DNA of 64,000 nt from CAYRHJ01 sp964424105 (GTDB taxonomy: Bacteria > Planctomycetota > Phycisphaerae > UBA1845): assembly GCA_964424105.1 (NCBI GenBank), contig CAYRHJ010000005.1, positions 1-64,000 of the forward strand, given 5' to 3'. The translations under genes were made by a program, and so were the position numbers. Under the pieces are notes generated by a model. It had not been told where the DNA came from, did not search any database, and was given only the letters and a program-made list of their open reading frames with translations. Shown in pieces: positions 36,805 through 46,495 of this stretch (position 1 is the first letter of the stretch; each line of letters starts with the position of its first letter).

Positions 36805-37872
36805 ATGAGAAACGTGACAACAACGATGATGTTTGCCTTCTGTGTTGGCGCTACGCTGAGCGCGCCGGGACTTGGACAGGAGGCCGATGGCGCTGACAGC
36901 GGGCCTGAAGGCACCTTCTATGTCAAGATCGAAACGACGCTGGGAAGTTTTATCTTGGAATTGAATCACACCAAAGCCCCCAAGACCGTGGATAACTTCT
37001 TGTCCTATGTGGATGACGGGTTCTACGAGGGCACCATGTTCCATCGGGTTATCAACGGGTTCATGATCCAAGGCGGTGGAATGATGCCGAACTATGACAC
37101 CAAGGAAACGAAATCGCCCGTCGAAAACGAAGCGGACAACGGCCTGAAGAACGAGAAATACACCGTGGCGATGGCCCGGACGGGCAACCCGCATTCCGCC
37201 ACGAGTCAGTTCTTCGTCAATCTCGTGAATAATGAGTTCCTGAATCACCGCGACAAATCGCGAGACTGGGGGTATTGCGTTTTCGGGACCGTGATCGAAG
37301 GCAAAGACACCATCGATGCCATCAGCAACACGCCCGTACGCATGGATGCCCGGGCCGACAGGACCAAGCCGGCTGCACCGGAAACGCCGGTGGTTATCAA
37401 GAAAGCGGCCCGCATTCCCTTCGACGACGTGAAGGAAACGGTTAAGAAAGCCCGCGAACAATCGCAAGCCGACGAAATGAAGCGGCTGGGGAACGCCAAG
37501 AATTTCCTGGCGAGCATGGACGTGGACGTGTCCAAGGGCCAGATTCTGCCGTCTGGCTTGTGGATTTATCACGTCAAGGAAGGGACGGGCGAATCGCCGC
37601 GAAAGACCCAGAAGGTCCACTGTCATTACACGGGTTGGCTGGCAGACGGTACGAAATTCTCGTCGTCACGAGACAAAGACATCGTCTTCGAGACCTACTT
37701 GCCAGCGCTGATCCTGGGCTGGAAACAAACGTTAGAACTGATGAAACCGGGCGGACGGGCATACGTCATCATGCCGCCGGAATTGGGCTATGGCAAGGAC
37801 GGACACGGCGAGATCATTCCACCGGATTCCACGCTGGTCTTCGAAGTCGAGCTGCTCAAAATCGAAGGCTAA
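36805..37872 (+). CDS. Secreted cyclophilin-FKBP fusion peptidyl-prolyl isomerase
   Basis: 355 aa from ATG 36805, with AGAGGAG just upstream. A signal peptide ends at LSAPGLGQ. Residues about 35-205 are a cyclophilin: MFHRVINGFMIQGGG has the catalytic Arg and the Phe/Gln pair, and SQFFVNLV follows. About 60 linking residues are helical and charged (VKKAREQSQADEMKRLGNAK). An FKBP domain at about 260-355 has HYTGWLADGTKFSSS, GWKQTLELMKPGGRA and PPDSTLVFEVELL. Both isomerase families thus sit in one exported chain, presumably folding envelope proteins. Confidence 0.9.
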   Translation: MRNVTTTMMFAFCVGATLSAPGLGQEADGADSGPEGTFYVKIETTLGSFILELNHTKAPKTVDNFLSYVDDGFYEGTMFHRVINGFMIQGGGMMPNYDTKETKSPVENEADNGLKNEKYTVAMARTGNPHSATSQFFVNLVNNEFLNHRDKSRDWGYCVFGTVIEGKDTIDAISNTPVRMDARADRTKPAAPETPVVIKKAARIPFDDVKETVKKAREQSQADEMKRLGNAKNFLASMDVDVSKGQILPSGLWIYHVKEGTGESPRKTQKVHCHYTGWLADGTKFSSSRDKDIVFETYLPALILGWKQTLELMKPGGRAYVIMPPELGYGKDGHGEIIPPDSTLVFEVELLKIEG

Positions 37873-38190
37873 TTGCGCCTAAATTAACCGAGCCGCGACC
37901 GTGAGGGAGCGGGGTTTGGGCTAATTCCGGCTGGGTTGATTTAGACGCTCTAAATTGGCATCTAGTGAGTGGCGCTTGAATTTGAGGGCCGCCCTGTCCT
38001 AGACGACCGAATGGTCAGCGCCACGGGTTGGCGGGCTTGACCCCGCCGCCCGGAAACGGTCGCGCGAGAACGTCGCCACCCGCATGAATGGACCGATTCG
38101 CGTCGCCGGCAAGGAACGGAGCGAAACGCGCCGCCGCCGACAACAACGGCGCGAAACGCGCCGCCACTCGTCGGAACAGACTGTCACGCG
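37873..38190. other. Intergenic region with GC-rich repeats
   Basis: About 320 bases between two 3' ends. It contains a family B copy (37889-37913) and, at about 38112-38166, two copies of GCGAAACGCGCCGCC. No gene recognised. Confidence 0.5.
37889..37913 (+). repeat. Family B repeat, short form
   Basis: GAGCCGCGACCGTGAGGGAG followed by CGGG, 17 bases after the prolyl isomerase stop codon. Confidence 0.85.
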
Positions 38191-41100
38191 TTAGGGCGTG
38201 AAACCGTATATCAGGTACACTTCGCCCGCATCGGTACGTCCGTCCGGATCCGCAAGGATGGATCCGATCAACACGTCTTCCTTACCATCGCCGTCCACGT
38301 CACCGGCGGAGCCGACGCCGAACGACCTGAAGGTCCGCAAATTGGGAAGCGTGCCGCGCGTCACCACGCCGCCGCCCAATTGATCACCCTCGGGGAAAGC
38401 GGCGGTTATGCCCTGCTTGCCCACAAATATGACGCCGTTGAATTCCCGACTTCCCAGCCGACTGATATTGAGCGTCGTGTCGCCGTCCGTCGTGTCGTCG
38501 GCAGCCAACGCGATGAGATTGTCATTCCCGAAGATGAGGTAAACCTGACCGGCCCCGATCAGCCTGTCGTCATCGTCGATGTCCCCGTCACCGTCGATGT
38601 CGTCGGGAAGGTTATCCCCGAAAGGACTATCGGGGTTGGACGCGTCGGCAACGTCGATTCCGGCCGTGTCGAGAGTCCCGTCGTCGTTGCTGTCAAAAGC
38701 GGGGGACGATCCGGGTGCGGCGACCAACAGATCGTTCCGACCATCGCCATTGAAGTCGCCGGTCACTGCGATGTTAAACCCGAAGAGGTCGCCGGGATTG
38801 CGCCCGATGATCCTGATGGCTCGCGGCAGGCCGTTGGCATCGTCGCTGGTCAACAGGGCATCCAAACCCAAGCCGCCCAACGGAGAAACGAAGTTGTTGG
38901 TGGCAAAGACGACGATGATCTCGCCTCGTCCTCCCGCCGCGTTGGGATTACCCAGAATGAGGTCGTCGCGGCCATCGCCGTTAAAATCGACCCCCTCGGC
39001 AGTGAAACCGCCGGACACCTCGTCACGCACCAATCGACTGCGGGAGACCACCTCGCCAAAGGCGGTCTCACCGGCCCGACCGTTGAGGCGCAGACCAGCC
39101 AACCGTTCCCGATTGTTCGGCGCCAAGGCCAGCTTGGAAAGGATGTAGTCGCCTTCAAGGAATGGATCTCGGCGATATAGGACGTTTACGGTTCCCGCAC
39201 CGCCGTTGGCCAGGGGTGCCCCGACCACGAAATCCTCCCGGCCATCCAAGTTGAAATCGGGAATGCCTTCGACGATGTCGATCGACTGATTGGCCTCGCC
39301 CAGGATTCTGAAGGGCGACGGAAACGACTCAACGATGTCATCACGCCCGCATTGGCTTGAGGCATTCCGAAGGGTCGGCACAATGGTTGGTGCTCCAGGC
39401 GTGCCGATGGCGTCGAATGGCGCCGGGAACGGACCAATCTGATAATGGAACGGCAAGGGTGGACGAAGGCCGTCGATCAACTCTGTTTCCGGGTCGTCCC
39501 AAGCGATGACGTCGGGCGTGGGCCACATGTTGTTCATGTTGATGATGTACATGACGCCGGGGTTTACGGGAAATGGGGCCGGCGGATTCAAAATCTCAAC
39601 TTGGTTTGGCGTACGATTGGGAGCACTGATGATCACGAATCCGCCACTGACGGCGATGGACGAGCCGAATTTGTCCGCAGTGGTGAATTCCGCGCCATTT
39701 GTGCCGGGCGAATTGCCGATCAATCGCGCTCCGATGGGTTCCAAAGGAAAATTGAATCGATCGAGCGGGTCCGCGTCGGTGTCGGCATCGCTTCCGCCTT
39801 GAAAATCCCACAACGGGTAGAACCCGCTGCCCAACCGATCGTTATTGGGAAGTTGAGCGAAGGTCGCGCTGGCTGGGTCCGTATCCGCCAGCCCCATGAA
39901 CCCGGGGCGAAGGCCTAATACCGTGCTGGCACAACCGCTTAACGCGAAATTCAGACTGGTCAGATGCGAGATTCCTACCGCGCTGGCTGCGTCGAAACAT
40001 TCACATATGATCCCCGACGTACGCGTGAAGAAGGAGGTAAACGGAGTGCAAAACTGGCCGAGATGCGGCGAGAGTGCCCGTGCAAACCCGCTTTGCGTAC
40101 CAATGAACGTCTCGAAGCAACTGTTGGTCTGCCCCTGGACACACAGCTCGATGTTGCCCTGCGTCGTCACGCCCCATTCGTCCGTCACAAAAAGTCCGAA
40201 ACAGTCGGTTGGTTCATCCGGCGGGTCCAAGCTCCCGCCCGGTGGGGGAAATAGCTCCTGATTCACGACCTGAAAATTCTGACCGACAAGGTCCAAGTTG
40301 ATGACCGGCTGCGCAAATATGGGCGCGTCGGGGTTTCCGCTCAGCGGCGGATTCGAGAGTTTGACGTTACGACTCGACACGAAGACGACGCCACCCCGTT
40401 GAAACTGGTCCTCTTTTTCCAACGTGCCCTGGAAAAAAGGCGCGCCCGCCACGAACGCCGACCAGCTATGGCCGCGAGAATGCGTAAACGGGATCCCGAA
40501 AGCCATTTCCGGGAGATTGTCGCCATCCTGGTCCGGAATCATCCGAACGGAACTAAGCCCGTCCGATTCAGGTGGCGAGCCGTCGCGGACCAGTGGCGCC
40601 GTCAAGGCGATGCCACGCAAACGCTCAACAGCCGTTTCATTCAGATTGAAGGTTTCAGAGCGCCTCTCGCCCCCGTAAATCAAATACGCTTCGCCCAGAC
40701 CCACGCCGTCCGGATTGAAGAAAAACGGCTTTCCGAAACGGGCGCCGATGATGAACTCGTCGCGACCGTCGCCATCGTAATCCGTCGCGCTGCCCACGAA
40801 GGTCCCAGCCGCGTCCTGAAAATTGACGCCCTGATACACCTCACCCGCACGGCGGGAAGTGCGTCCACGACCCATATCACCCATCCATACGGTTCTGGGC
40901 GTCAGGGAAACCTTCACCACACCGGGAGCGCGCACAGTCAATCCGTTGGTCAATTCCGGCAAGTTCAGACGCACCAGAATCACGTGGCGACCCGTGACGT
41001 CAGAGGTGTCCCATGACGTAGTCGTCACGTTTAGCGGCGAATCGTCCAGCACGGAAATCTCCGGGCCCGTGCCCAAGTCAGTCTCGCCACAAACCGTGCA

Positions 41101-42384
41101 ACTGCGAACGAATACGTCCACCGAGCGGCCGGCAGCCGGTGGAATATTGGTCGTCCATTCGATCGAAATCGATTCACCCTGCGCCACGTCGCGATCCGTG
41201 CTCGGCAAAGTGACGGACAATTGGGCGCCATTGGCATCGATGACGTTGATCAGCATCCGGTCGGCCACAGCCACCTCGACGACCTCGTTGACCCCGTCAG
41301 AAATCGTACCGCCGATTTCGTAAATCCCGGCAGCCAGGCCCGTCGTGTCAAATTCGAGCGAATTGACCGACGGATCGGTAATGGTGCCGATGGTGGTGGT
41401 CGCGTCTTGTCCCTGCAAGGCGCGAAACAAGGTCACCACAAAATCATCCCCTTCGAAAGTCTGGGCGATGAATGTGATATCCACGATGTCGCCGACGAAG
41501 GCCGTAACATCGTCAGAAGTAATCTGAATAAACGGCGGCTGAGACGTACCCGCGGCCGGCAACACCAAGACCGTGACGTCGGAATAGGTTGTGATGATGG
41601 ACGCCGCGCTGCCCGCAACCACAGTCTCGCCGATGGAAAAGCCCGAATCGGTGGCCGACAGACCAACGACATACTCGCCGGGTTCCACGTTGGCGGTGTC
41701 CCATTCGAATTCAACGCGATTGCCGCTGCCCTCGGCTAGACGAATGCCCAGCAATTCGCCTCCGGGCAACGTTCCTTCTTCGCTGCGCGGTTGGTCCGAG
41801 TCCTGATAAAACAGACGCCAGCGCGCTCGACCTTGCGGATCACCAACATCCACCTCGATAAGCACGTCCGCACCCGCACGAACGATAACGTCTTCGCTGG
41901 GCGCGAGAAAGAGCGGTGAGGGCGGACCCTGGATCTCGATGGTCCCACGACTAAAAAACGTTTCGCTGTCGGCACGCAGGCCAAGCTGGTAGAAACCAGG
42001 ACGAAGTCCCGCCGTATCGAAAATGAATGATCGATTCAGCCCCGCGGGGAGGTTTTCAGCCAAGACAGCCTCGATGTCGATGGGCTGACCGCCGAGATTA
42101 GCGGGAGAATCCAACAACCGATAAAAGGCAATAACGGACTGGGCCGTGCTGGAGACGTTGTAAAACACAGTCAATTCGACCGCGTCGGAAAAGGCCGCAT
42201 TGGCCAGAATGTTGATAATCCCTATCGTGGGTGGAGGGGGGTCGCCGTTGCCTCCGGAACCGGGCTGCCCAGGTTGACCACCATTCAAAAGCGGGCACCC
42301 CACCAACGCGGGCAATAGCCAAGCCAACGCGCAACACAGAATCCACGTTTGGTTTGAACGACTTCTGGAAAATGACGTTTTCAT
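38191..42384 (-). CDS. Large FG-GAP/integrin-like lipoprotein
   Basis: 1397 aa from ATG 42384, with AGGAG eight bases upstream. The signal ends in the lipobox LVGC, then a Gly/Pro-rich linker. Residues about 55-490 are beta-sandwich repeats (for example FDTTGLAAGIYEIGG, WDTSDVTGRHVILVRL). Residues about 500-1397 contain at least six FG-GAP blades with calcium loops: DYDGDGRDEFIIGARF, DQDGDNLPEMAFGIP, DFNLDGREDFVVGAP, DFNGDGRDDLILGNP, DFNGDGRNDLLVAAPG and DVDGDGKEDVLIGS. It is an outer-surface beta-propeller protein, probably adhesive or ligand-binding. The target is unknown. Confidence 0.85.
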   Translation of the reverse strand: MKTSFSRSRSNQTWILCCALAWLLPALVGCPLLNGGQPGQPGSGGNGDPPPPTIGIINILANAAFSDAVELTVFYNVSSTAQSVIAFYRLLDSPANLGGQPIDIEAVLAENLPAGLNRSFIFDTAGLRPGFYQLGLRADSETFFSRGTIEIQGPPSPLFLAPSEDVIVRAGADVLIEVDVGDPQGRARWRLFYQDSDQPRSEEGTLPGGELLGIRLAEGSGNRVEFEWDTANVEPGEYVVGLSATDSGFSIGETVVAGSAASIITTYSDVTVLVLPAAGTSQPPFIQITSDDVTAFVGDIVDITFIAQTFEGDDFVVTLFRALQGQDATTTIGTITDPSVNSLEFDTTGLAAGIYEIGGTISDGVNEVVEVAVADRMLINVIDANGAQLSVTLPSTDRDVAQGESISIEWTTNIPPAAGRSVDVFVRSCTVCGETDLGTGPEISVLDDSPLNVTTTSWDTSDVTGRHVILVRLNLPELTNGLTVRAPGVVKVSLTPRTVWMGDMGRGRTSRRAGEVYQGVNFQDAAGTFVGSATDYDGDGRDEFIIGARFGKPFFFNPDGVGLGEAYLIYGGERRSETFNLNETAVERLRGIALTAPLVRDGSPPESDGLSSVRMIPDQDGDNLPEMAFGIPFTHSRGHSWSAFVAGAPFFQGTLEKEDQFQRGGVVFVSSRNVKLSNPPLSGNPDAPIFAQPVINLDLVGQNFQVVNQELFPPPGGSLDPPDEPTDCFGLFVTDEWGVTTQGNIELCVQGQTNSCFETFIGTQSGFARALSPHLGQFCTPFTSFFTRTSGIICECFDAASAVGISHLTSLNFALSGCASTVLGLRPGFMGLADTDPASATFAQLPNNDRLGSGFYPLWDFQGGSDADTDADPLDRFNFPLEPIGARLIGNSPGTNGAEFTTADKFGSSIAVSGGFVIISAPNRTPNQVEILNPPAPFPVNPGVMYIINMNNMWPTPDVIAWDDPETELIDGLRPPLPFHYQIGPFPAPFDAIGTPGAPTIVPTLRNASSQCGRDDIVESFPSPFRILGEANQSIDIVEGIPDFNLDGREDFVVGAPLANGGAGTVNVLYRRDPFLEGDYILSKLALAPNNRERLAGLRLNGRAGETAFGEVVSRSRLVRDEVSGGFTAEGVDFNGDGRDDLILGNPNAAGGRGEIIVVFATNNFVSPLGGLGLDALLTSDDANGLPRAIRIIGRNPGDLFGFNIAVTGDFNGDGRNDLLVAAPGSSPAFDSNDDGTLDTAGIDVADASNPDSPFGDNLPDDIDGDGDIDDDDRLIGAGQVYLIFGNDNLIALAADDTTDGDTTLNISRLGSREFNGVIFVGKQGITAAFPEGDQLGGGVVTRGTLPNLRTFRSFGVGSAGDVDGDGKEDVLIGSILADPDGRTDAGEVYLIYGFTP

Positions 42385-42879
42385 GTCGGCAGACTCCTAC
42401 AGTGCAAGCAGCGCGGAAGCGATCCGAGCTGGCAGATCGCAACGGACGAGCGGGAATTCCATACGCACCGGCAGGTTGCAGATGACCCGTTCGGTCCTGC
42501 GTTCGTGCTCCGGGGGCTATCGCCGCCCGGCTCGGGGAGCGAAATCTAACGACATCTCGTCAACCCCCATCAAGCCAAGCACCCGATGATCGTTATGCGC
42601 GCCTGCGGTCAGTATATAGGGTGTCCCCAAGGTTCCTGTCAACGTACACAGCCCACGAAAGAGGACGGCTGGCGGGTCGAAAACAAGGACAGCTTGGATC
42701 ACAGGCCGGTTTCGACAGCCTGTCGAAATCCGCTCGTAGACCAAACAGGTCCGTTTTCGTAAGTCGTACATCAGAAACAAGATGCGCCGACAAAAGTAAG
42801 ACCCACCGAATCCCGAAAAATCGAGATTCGGCGGGCCTGTCATTTTCAAAAACGGCTAATCGCAGCCCATTGCCGAGCG
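42385..42879. other. Intergenic region upstream of the FG-GAP gene
   Basis: About 495 bases between the FG-GAP gene start and the dockerin-like gene stop, both on the minus strand. It should hold the FG-GAP promoter and a 5' leader; the GC-rich stretch at 42510-42545 could pair. No known riboswitch recognised and no gene seen. Confidence 0.45.
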
Positions 42880-45126
42880 CTACGGTTGCGTCGCAATGCC
42901 CGCACCTTGCCAAACCTGTGTCGACGCTCCGCCACCCAGAATCAACGCTCGGTAACGCGTCAAGTCTACCGGCTCTGGAGCCACACCGTTGCGGTTGGTG
43001 TCAAAGTAGAAAACATCCTCGCAACTATTGTGGAAACTCTGGCTCACGATGAATTGTCGCATTCGCGTCAGATCGACGGGTTCCACGGTCCGGTTCTGGT
43101 TGATATCGCCCGGGAGGAATCCAATGTCGATTCGGTCCGGTTCAGCATTGCCGGCTCCCAAGTCGCCAAAATTCGCGATCGGGTTGCCGCAGGCGTCTAC
43201 AACGTTCGCGATGATCGTCGTCCATTGCTGAAGCCTGATAATGCGACTGAGAACGACTTCGTACGTCGTGTCATTGATCTTGTTGACCGCCGTCACCGTC
43301 GGAGCAGGTCCCGCACCCGTCTCGGTGACGCTGAAGTCACCAAGCACCGGGTCACCACCACCCGGCGAGAAGACCGCCTCGGTAAACACCATCGTCACCC
43401 GGTCGATACCCTGATTCAACAGGCCGCCGCCGCTGCTTTCCCAACGCGGATCGACCAAGCCCGTACAAGGTTGAGTTTCGCCGGCCGCCCCTGTTCCATG
43501 AACGAGTCCCGGCGCGATGTCATCAATCGGAGTGCCTGCGCACGTTCCGTCTTGACAGGAATCGTTGTCCGTGCAGCTATCTCCGTCATCGCAAGGAGTT
43601 CCATCTTCCAACGGGAAGGCTTCGCATTCGTCGTTCTCATTACACAACCCGACGTGGCACACATCGTCCAGGAAGGCACAATCCTCATCCACGCAAACGG
43701 CCGGCGGGAAGTGAAGAACGGCTCCGAAAGGTGACACCGGGAAGGGTTCAAAGGCGCTGTTGGAAACGATCGTGGCTGAGGAACTCTCAATGCCCGGATT
43801 GTGGTACGGGAGCAAGAAGTCTCCCGCCGCGTTGAGTGACGCGACATAGGTAAAATCGCCAAGATACTTCAGATTGTGATCCAGGACCGGTGGGCTTGGC
43901 GGAACCGTCAAGAAGATCGCCACCACACCGGGACGCCCGCCTTGAACGAAGGGAGTGGCCAAAGGCGCGGGATTGAATCCGAAGAACACGTAGTCAGACC
44001 GTGTGGTGTTGATGATCGGATTCTGGTCGTTGTGACATACGGTTCCTTGCGCTCCGGGAAGCGGAATGGCACACTCGGGCAAGGTGACTTGGTAGGCAAC
44101 CAGATCATTTGGTGAAAAATCGAAGGCGTGGGTGGAAACGGTGAACGTCTCACCAGGAACGAGATCAATGTGGCGCGAGGTGCTTGTCCCAGCGGGCGTA
44201 GCTCCGGGAAGATTTTCTCGCATTGTCAGCGTGGGGATAGCTCCCGTTCGCATGCGAATCTCACCGGTCGCCAAGCCGGATAGGCCCGCCGTCGGACGCC
44301 CCGCGCGGCCTGTATATGCGATCGTGTAATTCACATCGAAGTAGCTGTTAACGTGATACTGAGGGTTACATCCGCCGGGGCACACACACAGCCCGTCGTT
44401 AAAACACGCGCCGCCGGGACAATTCGTGTTGCTTGTGCAGGCCAACCCATTATTGGCGCCGCCGACACATATGCCATTGACGACGGAATCAGGGCAATTC
44501 GCATCACTGGCGCAGAGCTGGCCGTCATTCGCCCCCCCTTGGCAAGTGCCGTTGCGGATCAACGCTAACTTCACCTCGCCGGGGCTGGGCAGGCCAAAGT
44601 CACGTCCCGCCCGAACGTTGAACTGAGTAAAATTCAAGTCAAACGTCGAGGCGTTTCCAGACAGTGCCACGATCTCGGCTGGAGCCTCCTGAACGATCTC
44701 ATTCGGATTGCGCTGCCCCACTTGCGTCTCGCAGGTCGCGTTTGAAATGAGAATGGAATGACTGAACGTGCCCAGACTGCCCGTACCCGTCAGGTTCATG
44801 AACAACTGAGAATTAAACGTCTCGATTTGCCCACCCGGGAAGAAGCACTCCGGATCCTCCGCCAAACAAGGCGTTCGAACGATGTTTGTGAACTGGCGGT
44901 GGGCCAAGCGTACACGAATGGTCGTGTTCGGCGGCAAACCGTCCAGAATCAAGTGAAAATCTTCCGGGCTGATATATCCCGTGCTGCACGCGGGCGGCAG
45001 GTTTACCGTGCCCGAACCGTTGTCCGGAAGAATACACACGTCCGCGCGGGCCGCCATCGTCACCGACATCGTGACGCCGACGGCAACAAGTGAAATCCGC
45101 CTAACCGTCGTTACACCTTTGCCCAT
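42880..45126 (-). CDS. Exported Cys-rich protein with dockerin-like C-terminus
   Basis: 748 aa from ATG 45126 (MGKGVTTVRRISLVAVG), with GGGGGAGGCG immediately upstream. The signal peptide ends at MAARA. Residues about 205-270 hold repeated Cys motifs (GGANDGQLCASDANCP, GGANNGLACTSNTNCPGGAC), and a second Cys-rich block lies at about 495-550 (DEDCAFLDDVCHVGLCNEND). The C-terminus has two dockerin-like calcium motifs, GDINQNRTVEPVDLTRMRQF and FDTNRNGVAPEPVDLTRYRA. In planctomycetes such motifs cap many secreted proteins, suggesting attachment or sorting. No enzymatic domain seen. Confidence 0.75.
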   Translation of the reverse strand: MGKGVTTVRRISLVAVGVTMSVTMAARADVCILPDNGSGTVNLPPACSTGYISPEDFHLILDGLPPNTTIRVRLAHRQFTNIVRTPCLAEDPECFFPGGQIETFNSQLFMNLTGTGSLGTFSHSILISNATCETQVGQRNPNEIVQEAPAEIVALSGNASTFDLNFTQFNVRAGRDFGLPSPGEVKLALIRNGTCQGGANDGQLCASDANCPDSVVNGICVGGANNGLACTSNTNCPGGACFNDGLCVCPGGCNPQYHVNSYFDVNYTIAYTGRAGRPTAGLSGLATGEIRMRTGAIPTLTMRENLPGATPAGTSTSRHIDLVPGETFTVSTHAFDFSPNDLVAYQVTLPECAIPLPGAQGTVCHNDQNPIINTTRSDYVFFGFNPAPLATPFVQGGRPGVVAIFLTVPPSPPVLDHNLKYLGDFTYVASLNAAGDFLLPYHNPGIESSSATIVSNSAFEPFPVSPFGAVLHFPPAVCVDEDCAFLDDVCHVGLCNENDECEAFPLEDGTPCDDGDSCTDNDSCQDGTCAGTPIDDIAPGLVHGTGAAGETQPCTGLVDPRWESSGGGLLNQGIDRVTMVFTEAVFSPGGGDPVLGDFSVTETGAGPAPTVTAVNKINDTTYEVVLSRIIRLQQWTTIIANVVDACGNPIANFGDLGAGNAEPDRIDIGFLPGDINQNRTVEPVDLTRMRQFIVSQSFHNSCEDVFYFDTNRNGVAPEPVDLTRYRALILGGGASTQVWQGAGIATQP

Positions 45127-46495
45127 CGTCGCCTCCCCCCATCTGTTGGTCATTGGATTCATGATTGTCTTTCTTTCTTCTTTTCCTCAACTCATCGTAT
45201 CAGCCGACGGAAAACCCGATCGGGTTCGCATTCCGACAACATCTACGACTTGCCAAACATTAGTCATCGTCACAGGGCATCGGCGTCGAGCCCGCTGAAT
45301 CGTCGGCGACTTCCCCACACGGATCCCCTGTACCCCTTCTCCAGTCAAACCTCAGTAAAAACGAATGGTCCAGACACCAGACCGATACACAAGCGTTTGG
45401 CCATCCAAAAACACTCCCGTCCTGCGAAGGTTAGCGCCACGTTACAGAACCCCGGTCTCGGTTTCCCGAAGATTCGCTTTGAATTCATCCAATCGCGGCG
45501 ACCACTTACGGACGGGACAGACACCCCCTTGATCAAACCCATCGTGCGACGAGAGCATTATACCAGTTGCCCAGCGATCGTCCAGATGGACGATGGCTAA
45601 CCATCTCCTCCAAAAGAACAAGCCGGACAAGATCATCGTATTGAACCCCGCCTCGCACGGATAACTCTCGCTGGACCACCCCGGCGAACTTATCCATCAC
45701 ACAAGTATCCACGAAGACCCAACGCAAATCAAGACCGCAACCGGCCCAATTCCCATCAACACGACCGTTCGATCACCGGCTTCGTAGCTACTCCAATCAT
45801 TGTCACATAGCGCCCGCCCGGTCAAAAAAGGCCTATAATGACCCGAATCCCCGCTCTCGTGCTCGTTTTGACGTTCTTGAAATGCCAATCAACACCTGGC
45901 CCAGACGGGGGCGTGGTTCCGGAAACCGGAAATCGCCTTCGCCACGCATTATCAATTGAAAGATTTGAAGCGGACGGATGAGCCGAGTTAAGCCCGTTGT
46001 CAACAGTCTCTGTCTCACTCGGTCCACGATATGTTTGGAACCACTGTTCCATCGAAGCCTGTATTCCAATACCAACATCACGTCCGGAAGGTCCGATAAG
46101 CGAAGCCGCCGAACCCAACAGGCAATGGCACCTACCATCGAATCATGGCAAAAAGCCAGCGCGAGCATTTGCCTGGAACATCTGCCCCAAACGCCTGTCG
46201 CGAGAACCTGCTCTGCGAATGTGACAAATGGAATTGGATGAAAGAAAGAACGGGTGGGGTGTCCCGGCCCACCGCAGTGGGCCGTGTGGTCGCGACACGT
46301 TACCGCCTTTTTTCCGGGCGTCCCACCCGTATGAGGTGACTTCTGCGAACACCGCCGACCGGACCCACGTCCACTTTCGGTCGCCTATCCGTTAACAGCG
46401 AATCCCATCGGACGAAATCGCCTATGGGACCGCCAGGAATCGAGTGACTAAAACGGGTTTCTCTGTTCAGTCGAATCGACCGCGTAGCGATCGTA
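45127..46495. other. Long intergenic region, no gene recognised
   Basis: About 1.4 kb between the dockerin-like gene and the stop of the secretin-N-repeat gene. Short ORFs on both strands (up to 116 codons) lack family features, Shine-Dalgarno sites or consistent codon use. The only defined structure is the hairpin array at 46250-46330. It could hold a decayed gene or a noncoding RNA. Confidence 0.5.
46250..46330 (+). ncRNA. Candidate structured RNA
   Basis: A closing stem ACGGGTGGG (46250-46258) pairs with CCCACCCGT (46322-46330). It extends with G-T, T-G, G-C, T-G, C-G and C-G pairs whose wobbles work only on the plus strand. Inside are a strong hairpin CGGCCCAC-cgca-GTGGGCCG (46265-46284) and a weaker GTGT/ACAC hairpin (46284-46298). 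No gene follows directly in sense and no family is recognised. Confidence 0.35.

Noticed and set aside
46250..46330. Interpretation of the hairpin array as an intrinsic terminator
   Set aside because: No T-tract follows the closing stem, and the T run (46308-46313) lies inside the fold.
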